NCBI RefSeq assembly: GCF_014207435.1
Contig: NZ_JACHGH010000013.1
Location: 39,541 to 103,540 of the forward strand
Source: Salirhabdus euzebyi
GTDB lineage: Bacteria > Bacillota > Bacilli > Bacillales > Alkalibacillaceae
Direction of reading: 5' to 3'
Length of the DNA stretch: 64,000 nucleotides
The notes beneath the pieces are model-generated. The model ran no database searches, was not told where the DNA came from, and saw only the letters and a list, made by a program, of their open reading frames with translations. Shown here piece by piece: positions 24,016 through 31,561 of this stretch (positions are counted from its first letter, which is position 1; every line of letters starts with the position of its first letter). The position numbers and the translations under genes are program-made.

Positions 24016-24052
24016 ATTTCCCTCGGACAAATGGTTTGAGGGATTTTTTTAT
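24016..24052 (+). terminator. Terminator after rlmCD
   Basis: The stem TCCCTC...GAGGGA with a partly paired loop is followed by seven T. Confidence 0.75.
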
Positions 24053-24200
24053 TACTTTTTAACAGAAAGATATTACATATTTATCACATGAGGATTATCG
24101 TTTAGATAAATAATCAACACCTGCATTCTTGGTGACATGTTTGAACCAAAATATTTTTCTTACTATAATGAAGAAAATCATATTAGGGAGAATGTGTATC

Positions 24201-24551
24201 ATGAACAAACATAAAATTTATACAATGAGTGTCGCGAGTGTCTATCCCCATTATGTTACGAAGGCAGAGAAAAAAAGTCGCACGAAAGCAGAAGTAGATG
24301 AAATCATCCGGTGGTTGACGGGGTATAGCCAAGATGAGTTAGAAGAGCAACTGGAAAAAAAGACAGACTTTGAAACCTTTTTTTCGGAAGCCCCCCAACT
24401 TAATCCTTCCCGTGCTTTGATCAAAGGTGTAGTCTGTGGTGTCCGAGTGGAAGACATTGAAGAATCAACTATGCAGGAAATTCGCTATTTGGATAAGCTG
24501 ATTGATGAATTGGCAAAGGGAAAAGCGATGGAGAAGATTTTGCGGAAATAA
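24201..24551 (+). CDS. DUF2200 family protein
   Basis: This 116-residue protein matches the DUF2200 family closely ([56 protein letters not shown]). The family is widespread and its function is unknown. The start at ATG 24201 follows AGGGAGA; the frame is open further upstream, but the family begins at this point. It appears monocistronic. Confidence 0.85.
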   Translation: MNKHKIYTMSVASVYPHYVTKAEKKSRTKAEVDEIIRWLTGYSQDELEEQLEKKTDFETFFSEAPQLNPSRALIKGVVCGVRVEDIEESTMQEIRYLDKLIDELAKGKAMEKILRK

Positions 24552-24612
24552 TGATGATTAATTAAGACATAATACTCCAACAGTTTTATAGTGGTATAGG
24601 GAGGAAAAAATA

Positions 24613-25071
24613 ATGTTAGAGCAGGCTGCTATCATTAAGAAGCTACAATTAAAAGATCAGAGTAAACCAATATTGATAATAAATGCACCTAAGGAATATG
24701 GAGAAGTTATAAATGCTTTTGAAGCAGAAGTACATAAAGACTTTGGGTTAGATTTGTATCCATTCGTACAAGTATTCGGATCTTTTAATGAAGAGATTCA
24801 AACATATGTGAAGAAGGGTGTAAAAGTTGTGGAAGAAGACGGCTTATTATGGCTTTGTTATCCTAAGAAATCATCAAAGATGTATAAAGGATCAAATTGT
24901 AGCCGTGAGACAGTCGCTGCTTTATTAGCTGATGAGGGCTTTGAGCCAGTTCGTCAAGTAGCTATTGATGAAGATTGGTCTGCATTACGTTTCAAACCTG
25001 TTGATAAAATTAATAAGATGACTAGAAAAAGTGCTGTAACGAAAAAAGGAAAACTGCGAATCAAAAAGTAA
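24613..25071 (+). CDS. Uncharacterised 152-residue protein
   Basis: I do not recognise this family with confidence. It is a soluble protein of mixed alpha/beta pattern with a hydrophobic strand PILIINAP near the N-terminus, the block EDGLLWLCYPKKSSKMYKG in the middle, DEDWSALRFKPVD near the end and a very basic tail (MTRKSAVTKKGKLRIKK). GGGAGGAAAA precedes the ATG. The gene stands alone between the DUF2200 gene and the iron-uptake island. The layout is reminiscent of the DUF3052 group, but this is a weak impression. Confidence 0.7.
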   Translation: MLEQAAIIKKLQLKDQSKPILIINAPKEYGEVINAFEAEVHKDFGLDLYPFVQVFGSFNEEIQTYVKKGVKVVEEDGLLWLCYPKKSSKMYKGSNCSRETVAALLADEGFEPVRQVAIDEDWSALRFKPVDKINKMTRKSAVTKKGKLRIKK

Positions 25072-25159
25072 ATAATGAATGGCAAGTAAGAAGCAATTCT
25101 ATACTTACCGTTCTATTTTATCAGGTTTCATGTTAGACAACTAATCAACTTAAAAGATT

Positions 25160-25320
25160 GATTCACATGAGTTATGTCATATATTTTTTTCTTTAAGCAA
25201 AAATGAAAAACCAAATCAAAAGTATCATGATGATTTAACGAAAAACCGGCTGAACTTAATAGTTATTCGGTTTCTTTTTTATTTAATTTTAACGCAATAG
25301 CCAGAGCGATTACTTTAATA
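25160..25320 (-). pseudogene. Decayed copy of the HTH gene at 29758-30243
   Basis: On the minus strand this stretch aligns to 29797-29960, that is codons about 95-149 of the intact HTH gene. Long shared blocks include TATATTTTTTTCTTTAAG, AATCAAAAGTATC and TCGGTTTCTTTTTTATTTAA. There is a net five-base loss near 25308, and no start or N-terminal coding region can be found. It is therefore a non-functional fragment left by a duplication. Together with the intact copy it brackets the siderophore transporter genes as a direct repeat. Confidence 0.82.
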
Positions 25321-25396
25321 GATTTCTCAGTTCCTGAACAACTTTAAACAGAAATTGAAGCTTCTAGGATTCGCTTAATTCTAATCGAATTTGATG

Positions 25397-25425
25397 TTGA
25401 CATCGATATCGACTATGCTTATACT
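25397..25425 (+). promoter_or_regulatory. Promoter of the siderophore permease genes
   Basis: TTGACA at 25397-25402 and TATACT at 25420-25425 are separated by exactly 17 bases. The Fur box follows just downstream, where it would block the polymerase. Confidence 0.75.
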
Positions 25426-25441
25426 TTATAATCACTTGGAA

Positions 25442-25456
25442 TGATAATCATTTTCA
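25442..25456 (+). promoter_or_regulatory. Fur box of the siderophore permease genes
   Basis: TGATAATCATTTTCA matches the 7-1-7 Fur consensus TGATAATnATTATCA at 13 of 14 defined positions. It lies about 17 bases after the -10 box and 40 bases before the first permease gene. Confidence 0.85.
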
Positions 25457-25496
25457 ATTATGATTCTGAGAATATGATAGGTTATGAGGAGTACAT

Positions 25497-26450
25497 ATGA
25501 AACTGTGGATTTTGATTACAGCTGCTATTATTCTATCATTTATATCCTTATTTATAGGTGCAATTGATATTAAGATAAGTGACTTATTAGATTTTAATTC
25601 TGACGAAGCACATATTTTCTTTGTTAGCCGTGTACCCCGATTGATAGCGATTATCCTAGCAGGTGCGGGAATGAGTATTGCTGGGCTTATCATGCAATCA
25701 TTAAGTCGCAATAAATTTGTTTCACCAACTACTGCTGGTACCCTTGATGCAGCTAAGCTAGGAATTTTAATTTCTATGTTATTTATTACAAACGTTACAT
25801 ATACACAACAAGTTATTTTTAGTTTTGGGTTTGCTTTATTAGGAACCTTATTGTTCATGCAAATTCTTGACAAAATCAAATTTAAAGATGCTATTTTTGT
25901 GCCGTTAATTGGGATTATGTATGGAAATATTTTGTCGTCCATTACGACATTCTTTGCTTATGAAGCAGATCTTATCCAAAATATTTCTGCATGGTTAATG
26001 GGAAGTTTTACATTAATTATATCTGGCCGGTATGAATTGTTGTATATTAGTATTCCTGCTATTATCTTGGCTTATTTGTATGCGAATAAATTTACCGTTG
26101 CTGGAATGGGTGAGGAATTCGCTAAAAATTTAGGACTAAAGTATAAAGTTGTTTTAAATATTGGACTTATCCTTGTTGCAATTATTGCTACAACAGTAGT
26201 CTTAACTGTAGGGGTCATTCCTTTCTTAGGTTTAATTGTCCCGAATATTGTATCAATATATTTGGGGGACAATTTACGTAAAATTATTCCACATACTATT
26301 TTTCTAGGTATTGTTTTCTTACTAATATGTGACATTATAGGTCGTTTGATTATTCACCCTTATGAAATCCCGGTAAATGTTACAGTAGCAGTAATCGGTA
26401 GTGTGATCTTCTTAATTATGTTATTTAGGGGTAGAGCATATGCGAAATAG
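25497..26450 (+). CDS. yclN: Catecholate siderophore ABC transporter permease, YclN-like
   Basis: This 317-residue FecCD-family permease has about nine hydrophobic helices, the family opening SRVPRLIAIILAGAGMSIAGLIMQ and the ATPase-contact region VAGMGEEFAKNLGLKYK. Gene order permease-permease-ATPase-binding protein and lengths match B. subtilis yclNOPQ, the petrobactin-type importer. GAGGAGT precedes the ATG. It overlaps the next permease by 11 bases. The substrate is inferred from synteny only; other iron-siderophores remain possible. Confidence 0.88.
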   Translation: MKLWILITAAIILSFISLFIGAIDIKISDLLDFNSDEAHIFFVSRVPRLIAIILAGAGMSIAGLIMQSLSRNKFVSPTTAGTLDAAKLGILISMLFITNVTYTQQVIFSFGFALLGTLLFMQILDKIKFKDAIFVPLIGIMYGNILSSITTFFAYEADLIQNISAWLMGSFTLIISGRYELLYISIPAIILAYLYANKFTVAGMGEEFAKNLGLKYKVVLNIGLILVAIIATTVVLTVGVIPFLGLIVPNIVSIYLGDNLRKIIPHTIFLGIVFLLICDIIGRLIIHPYEIPVNVTVAVIGSVIFLIMLFRGRAYAK

Positions 26451-27393
26451 GACAAAGTTAATATTATTATTCATTTTAGTAGTCCTCAGTATTTTGCTAT
26501 ATGGTTTTTACGATATTAAAGGTGGATTTGATTATGCCTTTCCTAGAAGAATGATTCGTGTAGCTGCCATGATTATTACAGGTGTTGCCATATCGTATGC
26601 AACAGTTGTTTTCCAAACAATTACACAAAACCGAATTTTAACCCCCTCTATAATGGGTATTGCCTCTATGTATGAAGTAGTTCAAACCGTTATTTATTTC
26701 TTTGCAGGGTCCATGTCTATATGGATTTTAAATAAATATTTAAATTTTGGTGTGGCATTAGCAGCGATGGTTATATTTGCCTTTTTGTTATATCGTTTTC
26801 TATTTCGTGCAGATAAATATCCGATTTTCTTATTATTGCTAATTGGTATGATTATTGGAACACTTTTAGGAAGTTTAGTAACGTTTTTGCAAGTACTAAT
26901 CGACCCAGTTGAATATCTAGGCCTTCAATCACTTTTATTTGCTTCCTTTTCTAAAGTAAAGGCTGAGTTGTTGTATATTGCCTTTGGTATTTTGTTACTG
27001 TCGTTTATTTATGGTGCTTTTATTATGAAAAAACTCGATGTAATGTCACTTGGCCGTGAAAATGCAATTAATTTAGGCATAAATTATGATCGCATGGTAA
27101 TGAATGTTCTTATCTTATCATCAGTATTGATTGCAACATCTACTGCTTTAGTAGGTTCTATTACGTTCTTTGGTTTAATTGTCGCCAATTTATCCTATCA
27201 ATTCTTTGCAACATATAAGCACTCGACCTTAATTCTCGGTGCTAGTCTATTTAGTATTGTAGCGTTGGTTGGTGGTCAATTTATTGTGGAGCATATATTA
27301 GACTTGCGTACGACGATTAGTGTCATTATTAATTTTGTCGGTGGAATTTACTTTATTTACTTATTACTAAGGGAAAGTAGGGCTGCTGCATGA
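26440..27393 (+). CDS. yclO: Catecholate siderophore ABC transporter permease, YclO-like
   Basis: This is the second 317-residue FecCD permease, which would pair with the first to form the channel. It has repeated hydrophobic helices, the RMIRVAAMIITGVAISYATVVFQ opening and the coupling region VMSLGRENAINLGINYDRM. It overlaps the upstream permease by 11 bases and the ATPase gene by four, so translation of the three is coupled. It shares the Fur-controlled promoter at 25397. Confidence 0.88.
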   Translation: MRNRTKLILLFILVVLSILLYGFYDIKGGFDYAFPRRMIRVAAMIITGVAISYATVVFQTITQNRILTPSIMGIASMYEVVQTVIYFFAGSMSIWILNKYLNFGVALAAMVIFAFLLYRFLFRADKYPIFLLLLIGMIIGTLLGSLVTFLQVLIDPVEYLGLQSLLFASFSKVKAELLYIAFGILLLSFIYGAFIMKKLDVMSLGRENAINLGINYDRMVMNVLILSSVLIATSTALVGSITFFGLIVANLSYQFFATYKHSTLILGASLFSIVALVGGQFIVEHILDLRTTISVIINFVGGIYFIYLLLRESRAAA

Positions 27394-28160
27394 TAGAAAT
27401 TTTAGGATTAACAAAAAAATTTAATAAGAAGCCTGTCGTTGATGATGTATCTGTTTCTATTCAACCCGGTACGATTACATCGTTCATTGGACCAAATGGT
27501 GCTGGGAAATCTACACTATTATCTATGGTTAGTAGGTTATTAGATGCGGATACTGGAGAAGTGCTACTCGATAAAAATAATGTGAAAAAGTGGAAGTCAA
27601 CAGAATTTGCCAAACGTGTTTCCATTCTAAGACAAGCAAACTTTATAAATGTTCGCTTAACGGTCCATGAATTAGTTTCATTTGGACGGTATCCTTATTC
27701 AAAAGGTCGTTTAACTGATGAAGATAATCGATATGTTGAACAAGCTATTGAATATATGAATTTAACGGAAATGCAGGATCAATTTTTAGATGAGCTATCT
27801 GGTGGACAAAAGCAGCGTGCTTTTATTGCGATGGTTATTGCTCAGGATACTGATTATATCTTACTCGACGAGCCATTAAATAATTTGGATATGAAGCATT
27901 CTGTACAAATTATGAAATTATTACGTAGGCTTGTGGATGAATTAGATAAGACAGTTGTCATCGTCTTACACGATATTAATTTTGCGTCTGTCTATTCTGA
28001 TCGGATTGTGGCATTAAAAAATGGTAAACTTGTCAAAAATGGGCCGACAAATGAAATTATTAATTCAGAAGCTTTACGAGAGATTTATGATATGGATATC
28101 CCGATTCAAGAACAAGATGGGTGCCGCATCTGTGTGTACTTTAATTCCCAAACACCATGA
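27390..28160 (+). CDS. yclP: Siderophore ABC transporter ATP-binding protein, YclP-like
   Basis: This 256-residue ATPase energises the permease pair. It has Walker A GPNGAGKST, the Q-loop RQANF, signature LSGGQKQRAFIAM, Walker B YILLDEP and the H-loop VLHDINFA. It starts within the last codons of the second permease (four-base overlap). The C-terminus ends RICVYFNSQTP. A strong terminator follows, so the binding-protein gene downstream needs its own promoter, which is present. Confidence 0.92.
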   Translation: MIEILGLTKKFNKKPVVDDVSVSIQPGTITSFIGPNGAGKSTLLSMVSRLLDADTGEVLLDKNNVKKWKSTEFAKRVSILRQANFINVRLTVHELVSFGRYPYSKGRLTDEDNRYVEQAIEYMNLTEMQDQFLDELSGGQKQRAFIAMVIAQDTDYILLDEPLNNLDMKHSVQIMKLLRRLVDELDKTVVIVLHDINFASVYSDRIVALKNGKLVKNGPTNEIINSEALREIYDMDIPIQEQDGCRICVYFNSQTP

Positions 28161-28176
28161 TATCACCACTTTTACG

Positions 28177-28219
28177 AACAAAGAGGAAGTGTTTTATATG
28201 CTTCCTCTTTGTTTTTTTT
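28177..28219 (+). terminator. Terminator between the ATPase and binding-protein genes
   Basis: A perfect 13-bp stem AACAAAGAGGAAG / CTTCCTCTTTGTT is followed by eight T, and the 94-bp repeat starts directly after it. Confidence 0.92.
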
Positions 28220-28220
28220 G

Positions 28221-28313
28221 TACTTTAAGAAAGTTTAACTATGTTAAAGGATTAAAGTATAAGAAAAACGAAGGCTTTCGCCATAAGGACTTGGCGACAA
28301 ACCAAGTTTTTCT
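28221..28313. repeat. 94-bp two-hairpin repeat, copy 2 (3' arm altered)
   Basis: This copy is nearly identical to 17530-17623 over about 80 bases. The right arm reads ACCAAG where copy 1 has GCCTTCG, so the second hairpin can no longer close. It is inserted between a terminator and the Fur-controlled promoter of the binding-protein gene. Confidence 0.9.
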
Positions 28314-28383
28314 AAACACACGCAATAACACCTAATTGATATTTTTTAAATAAACTACTTGTTGTAAACAACTTTAAAAAGTG

Positions 28384-28412
28384 TTGACGAGAAAGATTAT
28401 TGATTCTATAAT
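28384..28412 (+). promoter_or_regulatory. Promoter of the siderophore-binding protein gene
   Basis: TTGACG at 28384-28389 and TATAAT at 28407-28412 are separated by 17 bases, directly ahead of the Fur sites. Confidence 0.8.
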
Positions 28413-28442
28413 GATAATTGTTCTCAGTGATAATGATTATCA
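28412..28442 (+). promoter_or_regulatory. Double Fur box of the siderophore-binding protein gene
   Basis: TGATAATGATTATCA at 28428-28442 is a perfect 7-1-7 Fur site. A weaker site, TGATAATTGTTCTCA, at 28412-28426 adjoins it and overlaps the -10 box. Confidence 0.9.
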
Positions 28443-28477
28443 TTATTAATAATACATAAATAAGGAGAGAGACTATA

Positions 28478-29521
28478 ATGAAAAAATGGCAAATTGCTAT
28501 TTTACTTTTTGTTTTTGCATTAGTACTTGCGGCATGTGGTGCAGATGAAGAAGGAGCTGAAGAAGCTTCTGCGTCTGCAGATCAAGGTGAACAAAGTAAC
28601 GAATCAGAAGGAGAAAGCACTGCAAGTGAAAATGCTGCTTATCCTATGACCATTGCACCTACGATTTCTGAAACTGAAGGAAGAGATGGTACTGCTTATA
28701 ATTTTGCAGAAGTTGAATTTGAAAAAGCACCAGAAAATATTGTTGTATTTGATTATGGGTTCTTAGATACATTAGATGCTTTAGGTGTGGAAGGGATTGT
28801 AGGTGTAGCAAATGGAAGTACTCTACCATCTCACTTAGAAAAATATAATTCAGATGAATACACAAACATTGGTACCTTAAAAGAACCATTATTAGAAGAT
28901 ATAGCTGCTTTAGAGCCGGATGCAATTTTTATCTCTGGTCGTCAATCCGCATTCTATGATCAATTGAAAGAAATCACTCCAAATGTAGTTTTCATTGGTA
29001 CTACGCAAGATGACTACTGGAATACATTCTTAGAATCAGTTGATATAGCTGCTAAAATGTTTGGTAAAGAAGCAGAAGCAGAAGAATACCTCACTCAATT
29101 TGATTCTGCTTTAGAAGAAGTGAACGCTTTAGCTGGTGACTATGAAACCAGCTTAGTGACTATGTATAATGAAGGAAGTTTAGCAGGCTTTGGAACAAAT
29201 TCACGTTTTGGTTACCTTTATGATATTTATGGATTTAAACCTGTAACAGAGGATATTGAAGCTTCAAGTCATGGATCTAATTTCGGTTTTGAGGCAATAT
29301 TAGAATTCGATCCGCAAGTATTATTCGTTATTGACCGCACAGCAGCAGTTAATGGTGAATCAAACATAAATGAGGATATGGAAAATGAAATTATCAAGAA
29401 AACTACTGCATACAAAAACGATCAAATCGTCTATTTAGATGGCGGACTATGGTACTTAAGTGGCGGTGGTTTACAATCTGAACTTGCAAAAATTAAAGAA
29501 GTTATAGAAGCATTAAAATAA
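28478..29521 (+). CDS. yclQ: Siderophore-binding lipoprotein, YclQ-like
   Basis: This 347-residue substrate-binding lipoprotein captures the ferric siderophore at the outer face of the membrane. It has a signal peptide ending in the lipobox LAAC (Cys 20), a Glu/Ser/Ala-rich linker of about 40 residues, then a class III binding-protein fold (ENIVVFDYGFLDTLDALGVEGIVG). AAGGAGAGAG precedes the ATG. It has its own promoter with tandem Fur boxes, so it can be made in excess over the permeases. The linker makes it about 30 residues longer than YclQ. Confidence 0.9.
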   Translation: MKKWQIAILLFVFALVLAACGADEEGAEEASASADQGEQSNESEGESTASENAAYPMTIAPTISETEGRDGTAYNFAEVEFEKAPENIVVFDYGFLDTLDALGVEGIVGVANGSTLPSHLEKYNSDEYTNIGTLKEPLLEDIAALEPDAIFISGRQSAFYDQLKEITPNVVFIGTTQDDYWNTFLESVDIAAKMFGKEAEAEEYLTQFDSALEEVNALAGDYETSLVTMYNEGSLAGFGTNSRFGYLYDIYGFKPVTEDIEASSHGSNFGFEAILEFDPQVLFVIDRTAAVNGESNINEDMENEIIKKTTAYKNDQIVYLDGGLWYLSGGGLQSELAKIKEVIEALK

Positions 29522-29540
29522 ATATATGATTGATGGAAAA

Positions 29541-29590
29541 GGGCTGCTCAAGGGTCAGAAAAACTGATATCTGGGCAGTTCTTTTTTGTG
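29541..29590 (+). terminator. Probable terminator after the binding-protein gene
   Basis: An imperfect stem (CTGCTCAAGGGTCAG / CTGATATCTGGGCAG) is followed by a T run. Confidence 0.6.
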
Positions 29591-29757
29591 GTTTTAGAAA
29601 CAACACTAGCGTTTAAAAAGACACTTCACTAGAGCTTCTATGGTTATAATTAGTAAAAGGGTTTGACTGCAAATAGAAGCTCGTAGGCTTCTATTTGCAA
29701 TCCGATTATATTAAGATAATTATCCAGGGTAGTTAAATAGAAAACACAAACTAAGGA

Positions 29758-30243
29758 CTAGAACAAAGTTTTTACACTAAAATATTCCAACGCTTCATTT
29801 ACATGATCTAGATCATATATTTTTTTCTTTAAGTGAAATTGGATAATTAAATCAAAAGTATCGTGATGATTTAAAGAGAAACCGGCTGACTCTAACAGTT
29901 GTTCGGTTTCTTTTTTATTTAATTCTAAAGCAAAAGCCAGAGCTACAACTGTACTTTTACGAAGTTTATAATCAGGATTTGAACGTATTTTTGAGAAGTG
30001 CCTACGATCCATACCAGCCCTCTTGTAAACTTCTGTGTCACTATAACCACGTTTGTCAATAAAGCCAAATAATACCTCGGCAAAGGAAGGTTCACGGTTT
30101 TCTTCCATAAATTCTTCTATATCTTGAGGGTCTAAATCATCATAAGAATATAAGTTTTCAGATTCACTAAAATTAAATTCTAAAATTACGGAGTGTTGAT
30201 CTATAAATTTTTGTAATTCTTCTATCATTTTCTTGCTAAGCAT
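29758..30243 (-). CDS. HTH protein divergent from the VWA gene
   Basis: This 161-residue protein has an acidic N-terminal third (LYSYDDLDPQDIEEFMEENRE) and a helix-turn-helix-like region at about 66-118 (YSDTEVYKRAGMDRRHFSKIRS, then VVALAFALELNKKETEQLLESAG). The C-terminal 40 residues contain FDLIIQFHLKKKIYDLDHVNEAL. GGGGAGG precedes the ATG. It is transcribed away from a VWA-domain gene 99 bases off, with an inverted repeat between them that could be its operator. A decayed second copy lies at 25.2 kb. The pairing of this HTH type with VWA proteins seems familiar from Firmicutes, but I know of no function. Confidence 0.8.
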   Translation of the reverse strand: MLSKKMIEELQKFIDQHSVILEFNFSESENLYSYDDLDPQDIEEFMEENREPSFAEVLFGFIDKRGYSDTEVYKRAGMDRRHFSKIRSNPDYKLRKSTVVALAFALELNKKETEQLLESAGFSLNHHDTFDLIIQFHLKKKIYDLDHVNEALEYFSVKTLF

Positions 30244-30265
30244 CTAAAAAGCCTCCCCAAAAAAT

Positions 30266-30282
30266 GTCGCCTTATAAGCGAC
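30266..30282. promoter_or_regulatory. Inverted repeat between HTH and VWA genes, possible operator
   Basis: GTCGC-CTTATAA-GCGAC is a 5-bp-arm inverted repeat with a seven-base A/T spacer in the 99-base divergent promoter region. A TATAAT-like sequence for the VWA gene follows at about 30291. An autoregulatory operator is an inference. Confidence 0.5.
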
Positions 30283-30342
30283 CACACCGACTATAATTCT
30301 AGTTATTATTATAGCATGACAATGAAGAGAGGATGTTTTTAG

Positions 30343-30930
30343 ATGAGTAAATCAGTAACAGAAATTATATTTCTTTTGGACAGAAGTGGCTCAATGGCGG
30401 GATTAGAAAGTGATACTGTAGGAGGTTTTAATGCATTTGTGAAAAGGCAAAGTGAGTTAAAGGGAGAGACAATTTTAACGACTGTACTTTTTGATGACGA
30501 ATATGAAGTGTTATGGAATGGGATCGATGCTAATAACGTAAAGCTTACGGAGAAAGAATACTACGTTAGAGGTTGCACGGCTCTATTAGATGCGGTTGGA
30601 AAAACAATTTTAGATGTAGGTAATAGGTTAGCAAAAAGTAGTGAAGAAAGAAAATCAGATAAAGTTATTTTTGTCATCACGACAGACGGAATGGAAAACG
30701 CGAGTAAAGAATTTTCATATGAGAAAGTCAAAGAACTAATTACTCATCAAAAAGAAAAGCATAACTGGGAATTTATTTTCTTAGGAGCAAATATAGATGT
30801 GGCGAAGGAAGGAGAAAATCTTGGAATCGATGCTGACAATGTATTTAATTTCGAGTCATCCAAAAAAGGTGTCGAGATCATGTATGATATGATTAGTGAA
30901 ACAGTTTCAGAAAAAAGAATAAGAAGCTAG
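30343..30930 (+). CDS. Von Willebrand factor A domain protein
   Basis: This 195-residue protein is essentially one VWA domain. The metal-ion-dependent adhesion site is complete: D13-S15-S17 in LLDRSGSMAG, T79 in RGCTALLD and D115 in TTDGMEN. It has no signal peptide or membrane helix, so it is cytoplasmic, unlike adhesion VWA proteins. AGAGAGGATG precedes the ATG. The partner is likely the divergent HTH protein. The role is unknown; a metal-dependent protein-binding or chaperone-like role, as in VWA/MoxR systems, is possible but no AAA+ gene is nearby. Confidence 0.85.
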   Translation: MSKSVTEIIFLLDRSGSMAGLESDTVGGFNAFVKRQSELKGETILTTVLFDDEYEVLWNGIDANNVKLTEKEYYVRGCTALLDAVGKTILDVGNRLAKSSEERKSDKVIFVITTDGMENASKEFSYEKVKELITHQKEKHNWEFIFLGANIDVAKEGENLGIDADNVFNFESSKKGVEIMYDMISETVSEKRIRS

Positions 30931-31066
30931 CTAACAGGAAGTGTGAATCTTTTGGGGTTCATGCTTCTGTTTTTTGTATATAGGTTAGTGAATTGGTTTC
31001 CTTTTGTTGAATAACGAATGCGATATATGTTATATTCCGTAAAGTGTGAAAGGGAGTGGAGTCCAT

Positions 31067-31492
31067 ATGAAAATTATTCGTGATACAAGTCCAGAGAATG
31101 GTGAATTGATTCGCAAAAAAGTAATTGAGCACAATTTGTCTAAGGTTCCGGATGATGTGATGCATCCTATAGAAAAAATTAGTTTTATCGTTAAGAAGGA
31201 AAGAGAGCAAATTGTAGGAGGTATTACGGGGACAATTATGTGGTATTGTTTACATATTGATTTCCTATGGGTTGATGAATCTTTGCGCGGACAAGGTCTT
31301 GGAAGCGAGTTGTTAAAGAAGATTGAGGAAGTTGCTGTTGAGAAAAAGTGTAGACTTATTCAGTTAGATTCGTTCAGCTTTCAGGCTCCAAAGTTTTATC
31401 AGAAATATGGTTATCAAGTAGTGGGAATAGTGGAAGATTATCCTGACAATGGACTGCAACAGTATTATTTAGAGAAAAAGCTAACGAAGTAG
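31067..31492 (+). CDS. GNAT family N-acetyltransferase
   Basis: This 141-residue acetyltransferase has the acetyl-CoA motif VDESLRGQGLGSELLKKIEEVA and the C-terminal FYQKYGYQVVGIVEDYPD. The ATG at 31067 follows AAAGGGAGTGG. The substrate cannot be read from the sequence. It resembles the small GNATs that modify amines or small metabolites. It converges with the isocitrate dehydrogenase gene at a shared bidirectional terminator. Confidence 0.88.
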   Translation: MKIIRDTSPENGELIRKKVIEHNLSKVPDDVMHPIEKISFIVKKEREQIVGGITGTIMWYCLHIDFLWVDESLRGQGLGSELLKKIEEVAVEKKCRLIQLDSFSFQAPKFYQKYGYQVVGIVEDYPDNGLQQYYLEKKLTK

Positions 31493-31494
31493 AG

Positions 31495-31526
31495 AAGGCA
31501 ACGATTTTAATATCGTTGCCTTTTAC
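31495..31526. terminator. Bidirectional terminator between GNAT and isocitrate dehydrogenase genes
   Basis: The stem AAGGCAACGAT / ATCGTTGCCTT has a short loop and T runs in both directions. Confidence 0.85.
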
Positions 31527-31561
31527 CATTTGTATTTTTTCTAAATAAACTTTCAATAGGT

